This document shows positions 1 through 7,268 of a stretch of 35,028 nucleotides of DNA, one piece after another (within the stretch, counting starts at the first letter, position 1; every line of letters begins with the position of its first letter). A model generated the notes under the pieces. It made no database searches, was not told the origin of the DNA, and saw nothing but the letters and a program-made list of their open reading frames with translations. This stretch comes from a virus: IMG/VR virus record IMGVR_UViG_3300048440_000240, positions 1 to 35,028 of that record. The stretch is one strand, 5' to 3'. Position numbers and translations under genes: made by a program.

Positions 1-127
1 AAACATATGCTGGGCCGGAAACGCTAGCTGCGACAAATTCGGCAAGCAGATTGCAGAGCGACTCAGCAACAAGGCGCCGGCTGACATTTACAAAATACTT
101 GCGCCGCTACTGACTGCGCTTATGATA
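1..127. repeat. 127-bp terminal direct repeat, left copy (circular-contig overlap)
   Basis: These bases are identical to 34902-35028. The repeat lies inside one reading frame, the small terminase gene, and has no feature of a biological terminal repeat. Exactly 127 bp matches the largest common odd k-mer of de Bruijn assemblers, so this is best read as the assembly overlap of a circular or circularly permuted genome. The unique length is 34,901 bp. Confidence 0.93.
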
Positions 128-229
128 TTTGAACCGATACGAAAATTGAAAACCGCGCCGGGGAACATTAACTTGCCAGAATGGGTGATCGAATGTTTCG
201 AGACTGAGCGTAAACAATACTTAAAATGA
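1..229 (+). CDS. terS: Small terminase subunit, C-terminal part (gene continues from 34438 across the break)
   Basis: The reading frame (codons begin at position 2) is the end of the gene that starts at 34438. Joined across the 127-bp overlap it gives about 230 aa. This part reads ENICWAGNASCDKFG at the overlap and ends IECFETERKQYLK before TGA at 227-229. Small terminase subunits bind the packaging site and recruit the large subunit. The C-terminal section is helical and would make the large-subunit contact in the lambda gpNu1 model, which is an inference here. Its stop overlaps the ATG of the next gene (ATGA), so the two are translationally coupled. Confidence 0.7.
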   Translation, partial: NICWAGNASCDKFGKQIAERLSNKAPADIYKILAPLLTALMIFEPIRKLKTAPGNINLPEWVIECFETERKQYLK

Positions 230-399
230 ATACAGAAAACCCAACAAAACGAGGACCGGGCCGCCCGGCATTAACTGAGCCAAAAGTTGCAATTACGCTG
301 CGAGTCAAACCATCCATAGCTCAACGCTTTAACGATCTATGCAAGCTCAACGGATTGAGCCAGTCGCGTATGTTTGCGAAACTATTTGAGGGGGAATGA
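226..399 (+). CDS. Small ribbon-helix-helix-like protein with AT-hook-like N-terminus (paralogue A)
   Basis: A 57-aa protein beginning MNTENPTKRGPGRPA, where KRGPGRPA resembles an AT-hook. Then comes ITLRVKPSIAQRFNDLCKLNGLSQSRMFAKLFEGE, the beta-strand plus two-helix pattern of a ribbon-helix-helix (MetJ/Arc) DNA-binding domain. It starts inside the stop of the small terminase gene (ATGA) and ends overlapping the next ATG. A near copy of its C-terminal half is found at 746-946. A DNA-binding role, perhaps at the packaging region or as an autoregulator, is inferred from the fold pattern only. The gene is too short to appear in a 60-codon ORF scan. Confidence 0.75.
   Translation: MNTENPTKRGPGRPALTEPKVAITLRVKPSIAQRFNDLCKLNGLSQSRMFAKLFEGE
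315..399 (+). repeat. 85-bp direct repeat, copy 1 (3' half of the paralogous RHH genes)
   Basis: Bases 315-399 match 862-946 at 79 of 85 positions by hand alignment. Both copies end at the stop codon of their gene. The near identity, including silent positions, points to a recent duplication or gene conversion. Confidence 0.9.
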
Positions 400-539
400 C
401 GCTGCCTAAAACAAAAAGACTTGTTCGCATATTTGGCGGGTGCTCAATGTTACCTATGTCAGTTATTATGCTCTCAAATGGTCACGGAGAAGCTGCGGCA
501 ATTTGGGGCGTTGTGGGGTGCTATCTAATTTTTATTTAA
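396..539 (+). CDS. Tiny predicted membrane protein
   Basis: A 47-aa ORF starting ATG at 396, overlapping the previous stop (ATGA). It has a basic N-terminus (MTLPKTKRLVRIFGG) and two hydrophobic stretches, CSMLPMSVIMLS and AAAIWGVVGCYLIFI, the second long enough to enter a membrane. No family is recognised. The coupling to the upstream gene supports it as a real gene; the length makes it uncertain. It could be a small inner-membrane accessory protein. Confidence 0.5.
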   Translation: MTLPKTKRLVRIFGGCSMLPMSVIMLSNGHGEAAAIWGVVGCYLIFI

Positions 540-572
540 CTTTGCAAAAAACAAACAAAAGATGAAAAAGTG

Positions 573-601
573 CTTGCATTTAATCAAATAAAGTGCATTT
601 T
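573..601 (+). promoter_or_regulatory. Promoter-like CTTGCA box before 609
   Basis: GCTTGCA at 572-578 supplies TTGCAT as a -35-like hexamer at 574-579. A 16-nt spacer leads to CATTTT at 596-601, and the ATG follows 7 nt later at 609. It belongs to a set of GCTTGCA boxes placed before genes at 3127, 28653 and 33340. Confidence 0.4.
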
Positions 602-608
602 AGTAATC

Positions 609-779
609 ATGACAGCAAACGAAATAAAAGATTACCTAAAATTCAAAGCCGCTCAGTTCTTCCGCCTTCGGGGAATTGAGATTCCAAAAGAAACAGAAGC
701 GCAGAAACAGCTACTTGCAACAATTCCACAGGAAATAAAAAAACAATGGGCAATCGAAGTTATACAAATGGGAGCATAA
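609..779 (+). CDS. Hypothetical small protein, 56 aa
   Basis: I chose the ATG at 609 (MTANEIKDYLKFKAAQFFRLRGIEIPKETEAQKQLL...) rather than the upstream in-frame codon at 570, because the CTTGCA promoter-like box at 573 would lie inside the longer form. The protein is helical and charged and ends AIEVIQMGA. It overlaps the next gene (746) by 34 bp in another frame. No family was recognised. The spacing from the promoter box would make its mRNA nearly leaderless. Confidence 0.55.
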   Translation: MTANEIKDYLKFKAAQFFRLRGIEIPKETEAQKQLLATIPQEIKKQWAIEVIQMGA

Positions 780-946
780 GCCACGGCGGAAAAAGAAAGG
801 GAGCGGGGCGAAAGCCTCGCGCAATTCCCTTGAAAACATTTACGCTGAGAGTAAAGCCAGACATAGCTCAACGCTTCAACGATCTATGCAATCTCAACGG
901 ATTAAGCCAGTCGCGCATGTTTGCGAAACTATTTGAGGCAGAATGA
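746..946 (+). CDS. Small ribbon-helix-helix-like protein (paralogue B)
   Basis: A 66-aa protein beginning MGNRSYTNGSISHGGKRKGAGRKPRA, a basic GRKPR segment comparable to an AT-hook. It continues FTLRVKPDIAQRFNDLCNLNGLSQSRMFAKLFEAE, almost the same as residues 23-57 of the protein at 226-399. The N-termini differ, so only the DNA-binding half was duplicated or converted. It overlaps the end of the 609 gene by 34 bp. The family pattern (RHH) suggests a DNA-binding dimer; mixed dimers with paralogue A are possible but inferred. Confidence 0.72.
   Translation: MGNRSYTNGSISHGGKRKGAGRKPRAIPLKTFTLRVKPDIAQRFNDLCNLNGLSQSRMFAKLFEAE
862..946 (+). repeat. 85-bp direct repeat, copy 2
   Basis: Partner of 315-399; six differences in 85 positions by hand alignment. 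Recombination between the copies would delete 547 bp, including the membrane protein gene at 396 and most of the gene at 609. Confidence 0.9.
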
Positions 947-977
947 GCTATACACATAACAAAGGAGATATATAATT

Positions 978-1259
978 ATGAGAAATGGAAATAAAAATTT
1001 TACAGATGTATGCTCATCCTTACCAGACAAATTACGAAATGAAAATGGTAGCGGATTTGGCTTTGTTTGTATATGGAGATTTGACGATGAGGGGGAAGAC
1101 GCCAGAACATGCACAGTAGAGGAGTGGTTGTCTAAGCCAGAAAATTTTGGAGGCGAATGGCTTATTGATGGTGGATGGGGAGGGCCACCAGGCCCAATAA
1201 AAGTTAGATGGGATGGTGAAAAATGGCAAAATCTTGGTTTTCCACCGTGGCAAATCTAG
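978..1259 (+). CDS. Hypothetical protein, 93 aa, Trp/Gly-rich
   Basis: Starts at ATG 978 behind one of the best Shine-Dalgarno sites in the window (AAAGGAGATATATAATT, 961-977), close in form to the T7 gene 10 leader. The protein is rich in Trp and Gly at its end (EWLIDGGWGGPPGPIKVRWDGEKWQNLGFPPW), acidic in the middle (RFDDEGEDARTCTVEEW), and has no membrane segment. No family was recognised. It lies between the RHH pair and the large terminase. The strong ribosome site suggests it is made in quantity, perhaps as an early or accessory protein. Confidence 0.65.
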   Translation: MRNGNKNFTDVCSSLPDKLRNENGSGFGFVCIWRFDDEGEDARTCTVEEWLSKPENFGGEWLIDGGWGGPPGPIKVRWDGEKWQNLGFPPWQI

Positions 1260-1289
1260 CAGAACACTGGAAAATAATAAGAAAAAACA

Positions 1290-3083
1290 ATGACATTGCC
1301 TGAAACAGAGCGCCAAGATCCGGTTGCATGGTGCGAGCAAAATATCCAGATCGACTACGGCAATTTTAAGCGCGAGAATCACCCGCTACTTGTTGACGTA
1401 CTCCGGGCGGCAGCAGAATCGCGCGGCGCTTATGTCGGCCTGATTGGATCGGTGCAGCACATTAAAACGCTCACGGCGCAGCTGCTGCAATTGTACTCGC
1501 TGCACGTATCGCCAGCAAGCTCTGCGCATTACGACTTGACCGGAGACGCGCTAAAAGAATTTAGCGACGACAAATTTACGCCATTGATCGACAGCACCGA
1601 GCGGATTATCAAATTGATACCGGACCAGAAGTACCGAAAAACAAAACTTTACACCAGCACGCCGCTCGGTCATGTGCGCTTGCTGTCTGCTAACGTGCTA
1701 GCAAACCGGAACTCGAAAACGCTTGAACGGATTACGGCAGATGAGTCATGGGCATACAAGGACGAGGAAAAATGGCTTGAGCAAATCCATTCCCGGCAAA
1801 ACTCTTTTAATTGGCAATGGCAAATGTTTCTGCCTTCATCCGGGCAAACTGAAGGCAGCGAGCTTGACCAGTTATGGCAGCGCAGCAGCAAGCACACTTG
1901 GCATGTAAAATGCCCATGCTGCGGGGAAGAGATACCTTACATTTGGAAGCAATCGCCAGTCGATGGCAAGGTGCCGCCTGGTGGCATCCGGTACGCTAGC
2001 CGCGATGAAGTCACAAATGCAGAGGGCGAAATTGATTGGCTAGCATTACGCGAGTCAGTATATTATCAATGCCAGCTTTGTGAAGGGCGCATTAATTGGG
2101 ATCCGGGAGCACAGCATGAACGCAATTTGACCGGGCGGTATATTCAAATGAACAGCAACCCGGACCCGCAATGTGTATTTTACCATTACAACGCGTTAGC
2201 GCATGCGCCGTGGCCGGAGCTTGTGACAAAATGGAAGCGGGCAACAATAGCGCGGAGCCGGGGCGACTTGTCCGGGCTTGAAGAATTTGTGCGCAAGCAA
2301 TTGGCGCAGCCGTGGAATGAGTCAAACTATGTCAGCGCGGAAAAGATCGAGCATGCGCGGGGCGATTATGTGCTTGGCGAAAAGTGGCATCCGAAAGGCA
2401 CCGAGCCGATAATGTTTGCAACGGTGGACGTGCAGAAAGACCACTTTTACGTGATCGTGCGGGCGTGGTCGATTATCGAGGGCGAGTTGCACAGCCGATT
2501 GATAGAGCGCGAAAAAGTATACAGCTCAGGCGCAATTTGTGACATTGCAGATAAATACGGACTGGCGGGCGCTACGATGTCACGCGTATTTTTAGACGGC
2601 AACTATAACCCGATCCAAGTGCAGCGCTTGGCAGCGGAAAACTATTGGATTGTATTCCGTGGAGACAAGGCGCGAGACTTTAGGCACATCGACGGTTTGC
2701 GCAGAATTTACGCCGAGACGGATTACATTGACGTTGGCGAGGGTACAATTGGCGCCGGGCGGAAACTTGTGCCTCAAATTAGGTTTAGCAAGCACGAGGC
2801 AATGAACAGGTTGTCATTGATACGCGGCATTAAAGGCCGGAACGATCAGCCAGTTTGGACGTATGCAAAAGACGCCGGGGCAATCTACGAGCGGCAGATT
2901 AATACCTGGCAAAAAATCAGCAAGACAAAGCCAAACGGCGAAGTATATTATGACTTTATAAACCGGGACTCGCACAACGATCACTTCGGAGACTGCGAAA
3001 AGATGAACATTGTCTGCGCGGCGATGGCCGGATTAATTGGCGTGGATTCTGAGCCGCAGCAGAAAAAAATCAAAAAACCTTAA
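1290..3083 (+). CDS. terL: Large terminase subunit, lambda gpA-type (ATPase and nuclease)
   Basis: A 597-aa protein of the usual length for the phage terminase GpA family, the motor that pumps DNA into the prohead and cuts concatemers. The N-terminal ATPase shows a Walker A-like segment IGSVQHIKTLTAQ (about 52-64) and a Walker B/acidic segment ERITADESWAY (146-156). A zinc-ribbon-like cysteine pair set follows, CPCC at 208-211 and CQLC at 261-264. The nuclease domain starts with the family signature ATVDVQKDHFYVIV (377-390) and ends with HNDHFGDCEKMN. The Walker A is odd: the glycine before the lysine in the family pattern Q-x-GKTE is isoleucine here. The gene follows the small terminase after several small genes. 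Confidence 0.93.
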   Translation: MTLPETERQDPVAWCEQNIQIDYGNFKRENHPLLVDVLRAAAESRGAYVGLIGSVQHIKTLTAQLLQLYSLHVSPASSAHYDLTGDALKEFSDDKFTPLIDSTERIIKLIPDQKYRKTKLYTSTPLGHVRLLSANVLANRNSKTLERITADESWAYKDEEKWLEQIHSRQNSFNWQWQMFLPSSGQTEGSELDQLWQRSSKHTWHVKCPCCGEEIPYIWKQSPVDGKVPPGGIRYASRDEVTNAEGEIDWLALRESVYYQCQLCEGRINWDPGAQHERNLTGRYIQMNSNPDPQCVFYHYNALAHAPWPELVTKWKRATIARSRGDLSGLEEFVRKQLAQPWNESNYVSAEKIEHARGDYVLGEKWHPKGTEPIMFATVDVQKDHFYVIVRAWSIIEGELHSRLIEREKVYSSGAICDIADKYGLAGATMSRVFLDGNYNPIQVQRLAAENYWIVFRGDKARDFRHIDGLRRIYAETDYIDVGEGTIGAGRKLVPQIRFSKHEAMNRLSLIRGIKGRNDQPVWTYAKDAGAIYERQINTWQKISKTKPNGEVYYDFINRDSHNDHFGDCEKMNIVCAAMAGLIGVDSEPQQKKIKKP

Positions 3084-3120
3084 TTTAATGCTTGCAGTTT
3101 ATTGTGCGGCCGCTTATTGT
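3081..3120 (+). promoter_or_regulatory. Promoter-like GCTTGCA module before 3127
   Basis: It starts in the stop codon of the large terminase gene: TAATTTAATGCTTGCA (3081-3096), then 17 nt between TTGCAG (3092-3097) and TATTGT (3115-3120), then 6 nt to the ATG at 3127. A 24-bp stretch (3081-3104) is nearly identical to 22212-22235. Confidence 0.55.
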
Positions 3121-3126
3121 CGGGGC

Positions 3127-3315
3127 ATGGAAAACGAAACAACACTAAGCCAAAAAGACAAAACACTAGCGCAGATTGCAAACAGTGAACTATATATCAG
3201 AACACTTCAGACTAGCAATAGCGATAGTCTTGACTTTCACGAGTTAGCAGTTTGGAACATTAAAGCAGCGCTAGAGGCCGCTTATAAAGCGGGTCAACAA
3301 TCTGTTTTCAAATAA
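3127..3315 (+). CDS. Hypothetical protein, 62 aa
   Basis: I took ATG at 3127 (MENETTLSQKDKTLAQIANSEL...) because a promoter-like module ends 6 nt before it; a longer in-frame form would overlap the terminase gene. The protein is helical and ends FHELAVWNIKAALEAAYKAGQQSVFK. No family was recognised. It is followed by a tiny hydrophobic ORF and then the head-joining gene. Its own promoter suggests timing separate from the terminase. Confidence 0.6.
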   Translation: MENETTLSQKDKTLAQIANSELYIRTLQTSNSDSLDFHELAVWNIKAALEAAYKAGQQSVFK

Positions 3316-3325
3316 GCAACTAGTT

Positions 3326-3463
3326 ATGTTAAAAAATATTTTTATATTTATTTGGTATAGTAGTTTTACTGTCAGTTTTGCAGATGTTATTATTTATCGT
3401 TGGACAGACGGAAAAATAGAATTGATATATTTAATGTTGAGTTTTATTTTTAATATCGAATAA
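3326..3463 (+). CDS. Tiny hydrophobic protein, 45 aa
   Basis: ATG at 3326 opens MLKNIFIFIWYSSFTVSFADVIIYRWTDGKIELIYLMLSFIFNIE. Residues 5-19 and 33-44 are hydrophobic, with a possible signal-like start ending near SFA. It is very AT-rich compared with its neighbours. Only 10 bp separate it from the previous stop. No homology was recognised, and the ORF could be chance in AT-rich DNA. Confidence 0.35.
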   Translation: MLKNIFIFIWYSSFTVSFADVIIYRWTDGKIELIYLMLSFIFNIE

Positions 3464-3483
3464 GCGCCACACTTAAACAAAAC

Positions 3484-3511
3484 TTGACAACAACCCTGCT
3501 TGCTATAATTT
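3484..3511 (+). promoter_or_regulatory. Promoter-like TTGACA module before 3518
   Basis: TTGACA (3484-3489) is followed after 16 nt by TAATTT (3506-3511) and after 6 more nt by ATG at 3518. A consensus extended -10, TGCTATAAT, sits at 3501-3509. TTG-N19-TAATTTTG also fits the Bacteroidota pattern TTG/TAnnTTTG, but only at this site. Confidence 0.55.
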
Positions 3512-3527
3512 TGTAGCATGCGGGGTT
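3492..3527 (+). promoter_or_regulatory. Hairpin overlapping promoter and start codon
   Basis: The left arm from AACCCTGC (3492) pairs with GCGGGGTT (ending 3527): 14 positions with one mismatch and one G-T pair, loop about TAATTTTG. T-rich sequence follows (TATTGTTT). It encloses the -10 region and the ATG at 3518. It may be a terminator for upstream transcription, or a structure that hides the start in read-through RNA. Confidence 0.5.
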
Positions 3528-3868
3528 TATTGTTTACAATATGGATACAAGCGGGAAAAACCGCATCCAGCACCATTGACGCGCTCGAAACGCTGACAGC
3601 AGGGCAGTTTGAGTCAGTGCAGCACGGCGGCGCGCGCATGGTCCGGGCATCACTTTCCGGCAAATCTTTTGACTACGAAATGCCTGCAAACTGGGGGCCG
3701 CATGATTTTATTGAGTCAATCCGCGAGTGCTACAAGATTGTGCGCACGCAAGGCGCAAGCGGTCAAATGACTGACCAAGAGCTTGTTGATTACGTTTTAG
3801 ATACTGCAAACCAAGTGAGCGATACTCAGTTTGCTAGAGTCAATCAATACATCAGATATGGCCGTTAA
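3518..3868 (+). CDS. gpW-like head-tail joining protein
   Basis: 116 aa. Residues from about 24 read LETLTAGQFESVQHGGARMVRASLSGKSFDYEM, then DFIESIRECYKIV. This fits the lambda gpW pattern (helix, LxxLxxGxxxxxVQ, beta hairpin, helix). Lambda gpW is 68 aa, so this version has an extra C-terminal helical part. gpW plugs the portal after DNA packaging and carries the next neck protein. The place between terminase and portal is the lambda order. It overlaps the portal start by 11 bp. The ATG at 3518 is used because the promoter spacing fits; TTG at 3530 is an alternative start. The family call rests on pattern and position. Confidence 0.65.
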   Translation: MRGLLFTIWIQAGKTASSTIDALETLTAGQFESVQHGGARMVRASLSGKSFDYEMPANWGPHDFIESIRECYKIVRTQGASGQMTDQELVDYVLDTANQVSDTQFARVNQYIRYGR

Positions 3869-5345
3869 ACCTATCAAACGAGCGCGCAAAAAATACAGCG
3901 CAGGCGCGACAAATTACAACAGCCGCAGCGGTACAAAAGAATTTTATGCAGGCGGGCGCAACGATCAGCGCAGGCTTACGACTCAGCAGCTAGCAAAAGA
4001 CATTCAGGACATGATGACGGCCAACCGTCACAAGATGATGCTCTGCGATGCGCGCTATATTTACCAGTCTTTTTCCAGTGTAGCCGGGGCCGTTAAACAA
4101 AAGGCAAACTACGTTTACGGCAACAGCTGGCGCTTACAGTCGCACAGTGCTGACTTAGATTTTGCGCAGGCGGTACAGGATGATTTCAAAAACCTAGACC
4201 ACTTCTTCGACATTCGCGGCAACAACTTTTCATTCCGCAAATCTATTTGGCGCGGATCAAAAGCGCTAGACGTGGACGGCGACTTCTTTGCAATCCTTAC
4301 CGAGCAGGAAGGCACCGGCTTTCCTAAAATTCAATTTATTGAGGCGCACCAGGTCGGGGACTGGGGAAGCATTAGCGACGGCATGGTAACAGACTCAGCC
4401 GCATATAATGGATTGAAGATTTGCGCGGGCGTCATTTTAGATGAGTATAATGCGCCGATTGCGTACCGGGTAAAGGATGACAGCCGCGCTTTAGGATTTC
4501 AAGATGTGCCCGCAAATTCAATGGTGCACTTTATGGATACCGAATGGTTTACGCAGTCGCGCGGACAGCCGGCAATTGCAGCCGCCGTCTTAGATTGGTA
4601 CGACCTAAGCGAGACGCGAGACGCGCAAAAGATTAAAACCAAAGTAAACTCAATTCTGACTTTGATCGAGTCGAACGAGTCAGGCAATAGAGATACCGCG
4701 CGCGATTTGATGGGGCTGGGCCAGGGGCAAAGCACGCCAGCAACTACTTACATGGATTCTGGCATGATTCGGATCATTAAAAACGGTGGCTCGCTAAAGG
4801 GGCACACTGTAAACGATCCGCCCGAAGCATGGCAAAAATTTACTAAGACAGTAGAGCAAAGCGCGTTTTACGCTTTAGGATGGCGGCGCGAAATGCTAGA
4901 CAGCTCTGAGGTCGGGGGCGCAGGCGTCCGGGCATTCCAGGGCGATATTAACAAAAGCATTAAGCTGCGCTGCGAGTGCTTAAACTACGGATTCAAGCGC
5001 ATAGCTCAATACATAATCTCAAAACGTGCGAAGCAAGGCGCGTACACATTGCCGGAGGATTGGTGGAAAGTATCATTCACAGCACCGGCAGAATTTACAG
5101 TCGATGAAGGCCGCATGCGCGCGGCAGATATTGAGGACTTGCGAGCAGGTCTAACGACTGCAACGAACATAATGGAGCGCCAGGGCCGCAACTTTGAAGA
5201 TGAGCTAATGCAGCGGGCAAAGGAGCTTGTAAAAATGAAAGAGATTGCAGAGCAGCACGGTTTAGATTATCGAGAACTTTCTTTAATAACAAGGCCCGGC
5301 GATATTGTGCCGGGGCAACAATTAACTAATACAGACGATGAATAA
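3858..5345 (+). CDS. Portal protein, lambda gpB-type
   Basis: 495 aa from ATG 3858 (MAVKPIKRARKKYSAG...); an upstream in-frame ATG at 3831 lies deep inside the previous gene and is less likely. The sequence follows the lambda-family portal: a basic N-terminus, the RHKMMLCDARYIYQ region, WRGSKALDVDGDFFAIL, then HFMDTEWFTQSRGQPAIAAAV, near the typical H...RPGQxRGxP motif. The late part has FYALGWRREMLDSSEVGGAGVRA. Portals form the dodecameric ring through which DNA enters and leaves the head and on which the prohead assembles. It overlaps the protease gene by 8 bp. Confidence 0.92.
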   Translation: MAVKPIKRARKKYSAGATNYNSRSGTKEFYAGGRNDQRRLTTQQLAKDIQDMMTANRHKMMLCDARYIYQSFSSVAGAVKQKANYVYGNSWRLQSHSADLDFAQAVQDDFKNLDHFFDIRGNNFSFRKSIWRGSKALDVDGDFFAILTEQEGTGFPKIQFIEAHQVGDWGSISDGMVTDSAAYNGLKICAGVILDEYNAPIAYRVKDDSRALGFQDVPANSMVHFMDTEWFTQSRGQPAIAAAVLDWYDLSETRDAQKIKTKVNSILTLIESNESGNRDTARDLMGLGQGQSTPATTYMDSGMIRIIKNGGSLKGHTVNDPPEAWQKFTKTVEQSAFYALGWRREMLDSSEVGGAGVRAFQGDINKSIKLRCECLNYGFKRIAQYIISKRAKQGAYTLPEDWWKVSFTAPAEFTVDEGRMRAADIEDLRAGLTTATNIMERQGRNFEDELMQRAKELVKMKEIAEQHGLDYRELSLITRPGDIVPGQQLTNTDDE

Positions 5346-6363
5346 TAATACATGGTACAACATGGCAAACAAAACAGACACCGAAGCCGAAGTCAGTATT
5401 TACGGCCCGATCGGTGGCTTTGATATTAATGCAAAAGACTTTGCAGAGGATTTGAAAGGCATTGACGCTGACACAATCCACTTGCGGATTGATAGTCCCG
5501 GCGGTAGTACGCAAGAGGGTTTTAACATTATCAATGCAATAAAAAGGCATCCAGCTAAATTGATTACTCACATTGACGGCATGGCCGCTAGCATGGCATC
5601 AGTTATTGCTCAGGCTGGCGATGTACGGCGTATGGCTAACAACTCATTAATGATGATTCACAAACCTTTAACGACAAAAGGGGGCAACGCTGACGAACTT
5701 CGTAAAAATGCAGATACGCTTGATAAAGTGGAATCTAATATATTAAAAGCATACGAAAAAAGTCATTACTCTGAAAATGAGATTGCGGATTTAATGAGAG
5801 ATGAAACAATTTTTACAGCCGAAGAAGCATTAAAAGCCGGGTTAATTGATGAGATTGAGGATGGATTGAAAGCCGTTGCATCTATTGTTGAAATGGCTAA
5901 AGATTCAGAAATTGAAATTCCAACTGACAAACTTATTGCCAGCATGAACGGCAAACTGGATGCAGTTGCAAAGCAGCGCGACGACCTAAGCGCAAAACTG
6001 ACAGCGCAATCTCAAGAGCTAGTCGATGCACGCGCAGAGCTAGAGGCTGCCGAAATTGTGCTTAAAAAAGTTGACGAAAAAGATGCAGCATTTAAGGCCG
6101 AACTTGAAACAGCAAAAACGGAACTTATAGCAGCACGCGCAGAGATTGAAACGTCAAAAGAGGTTACAGATCAAGCGGTCGCACTTAAAGCCGCCGAAAT
6201 GATGCAAATGAATGCTCATGCGCCGGTGGTAGGCAATAGCGAGCCAGTCGCTAAAAAGATGACTGAGCAAGAGTTTTGGGACAAATACAAAGAAGTCGGA
6301 GAGGCCGAAGGTTTGGCCGCTAAAAACAAATTTTACAAGGAAAACAAAGATTTAATTTCCTAA
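5338..6363 (+). CDS. Head maturation protease (ClpP/S49-like) with scaffold-like coiled-coil tail
   Basis: 341 aa. Residues 18-175 carry the ClpP/SppA fold: VSIYGPIGG, IDSPGGST (about 52-59), and IDGMAASMASVIAQAG with the nucleophile serine in GMAAS. The catalytic histidine is likely MMIHKP, followed by DETIFTAEEALKAGLIDEI. Residues about 195-290 are a long coiled coil (KQRDDLSAKLTAQSQELVDARAEL...). That is what a fused scaffolding domain looks like in lambda gpC/Nu3-type genes. The enzyme would cut scaffold and capsid precursors. ATG 5362 (MANKTDTEAEV) is an alternative start; no clear ribosome site decides it. The capsid gene follows directly. Confidence 0.88.
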   Translation: MNNNTWYNMANKTDTEAEVSIYGPIGGFDINAKDFAEDLKGIDADTIHLRIDSPGGSTQEGFNIINAIKRHPAKLITHIDGMAASMASVIAQAGDVRRMANNSLMMIHKPLTTKGGNADELRKNADTLDKVESNILKAYEKSHYSENEIADLMRDETIFTAEEALKAGLIDEIEDGLKAVASIVEMAKDSEIEIPTDKLIASMNGKLDAVAKQRDDLSAKLTAQSQELVDARAELEAAEIVLKKVDEKDAAFKAELETAKTELIAARAEIETSKEVTDQAVALKAAEMMQMNAHAPVVGNSEPVAKKMTEQEFWDKYKEVGEAEGLAAKNKFYKENKDLIS

Positions 6364-6388
6364 TTACTAACAACTAATAACTAATATT

Positions 6389-7267
6389 ATGGCTAACACA
6401 TTAGCAGGAGTAAACCTAGCAGAAATCGCACAACAAAGCCTTCCAGGGCTTTCGTCTTTATTCGCGCCACTAGCTGGCATCCACACGGATTTTTCTAACG
6501 ATTTGCAATCGCGCGGCGAATCAGTGACGACTCGCTTTCCAACAAAGCCAACTGCATCGAGTTTGGCAAGTGGATACGTCTCAGCAGCTCAGGACGTTGC
6601 AATGACTGCTCGCACCATTACGCTCAATCAATTCAAGGGCTTTGTATATGGCTTTGACGATTTAGAGCGTTCTAAGTCCAGCATTGACTTGCAATCGCTA
6701 TTTATTGAGCCAGCACAGCAAGCAGTCGGCGACGCTGTATTCGGTGACTTGTGGAACGAGGTAACAGCTGCCAACTTTGCAACTAGCAGCACGATCACAG
6801 CCGCTAATTTTGGGCGTGACGATTTGGTCGATTTAGGCACCACTTTGACAGCAACTAAAAAAGCACCACAGTCGAATCGCTTTGTATTGTGCAATCCGAG
6901 CTACTACGGTTCGCTTGTTAAAACTTTGAACAGCGCTGAAATCCCTGGCATCACCGAGGGTAAAACCGAAGGCATTGTGCCGCGCGTCAATAAGTTTGAC
7001 GTATACGAAACAGACCTCGCAGACGCTAATAGTGAAAACTTGGCAGCATTTGCAGCTCACAAAACTAGTTTGTTAATGGCAAGCCGGACCGTAGATGCAG
7101 GCAGTTTTGACGGAGAACTTGAAAACGTCGAAATCCCCGGCATCGGTTTGACCATACAATTCCGCAAATGGTACAGCAATGACACCGGCGTGGATTACAT
7201 TTCAATGGGCATTCTTTACGGAGTATCTAAGGGAGTAGACTACGGCGTACGAGTCACCTCTGCATAG
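6389..7267 (+). CDS. Major capsid protein
   Basis: 292 aa (MANTLAGVNLAEIAQQSLPGLSSLFAPLAGIHTDFSNDL...). The order after the protease/scaffold gene and the HK97-fold pattern (SVTTRFP then YVSAAQDVAMTARTITLNQFKGFVYGFDDLERS) mark it as the main shell protein. The pattern is close to the P22-coat-like capsid proteins of environmental siphophages. It lacks a long N-terminal delta domain, which agrees with a separate scaffold. The leader (TAACTAATATTATGG) is A/T-rich without a Shine-Dalgarno site and is nearly the same as that before 13666. A strong terminator lies one short gene downstream. Confidence 0.88.
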   Translation: MANTLAGVNLAEIAQQSLPGLSSLFAPLAGIHTDFSNDLQSRGESVTTRFPTKPTASSLASGYVSAAQDVAMTARTITLNQFKGFVYGFDDLERSKSSIDLQSLFIEPAQQAVGDAVFGDLWNEVTAANFATSSTITAANFGRDDLVDLGTTLTATKKAPQSNRFVLCNPSYYGSLVKTLNSAEIPGITEGKTEGIVPRVNKFDVYETDLADANSENLAAFAAHKTSLLMASRTVDAGSFDGELENVEIPGIGLTIQFRKWYSNDTGVDYISMGILYGVSKGVDYGVRVTSA

Positions 7268-7268
7268 C

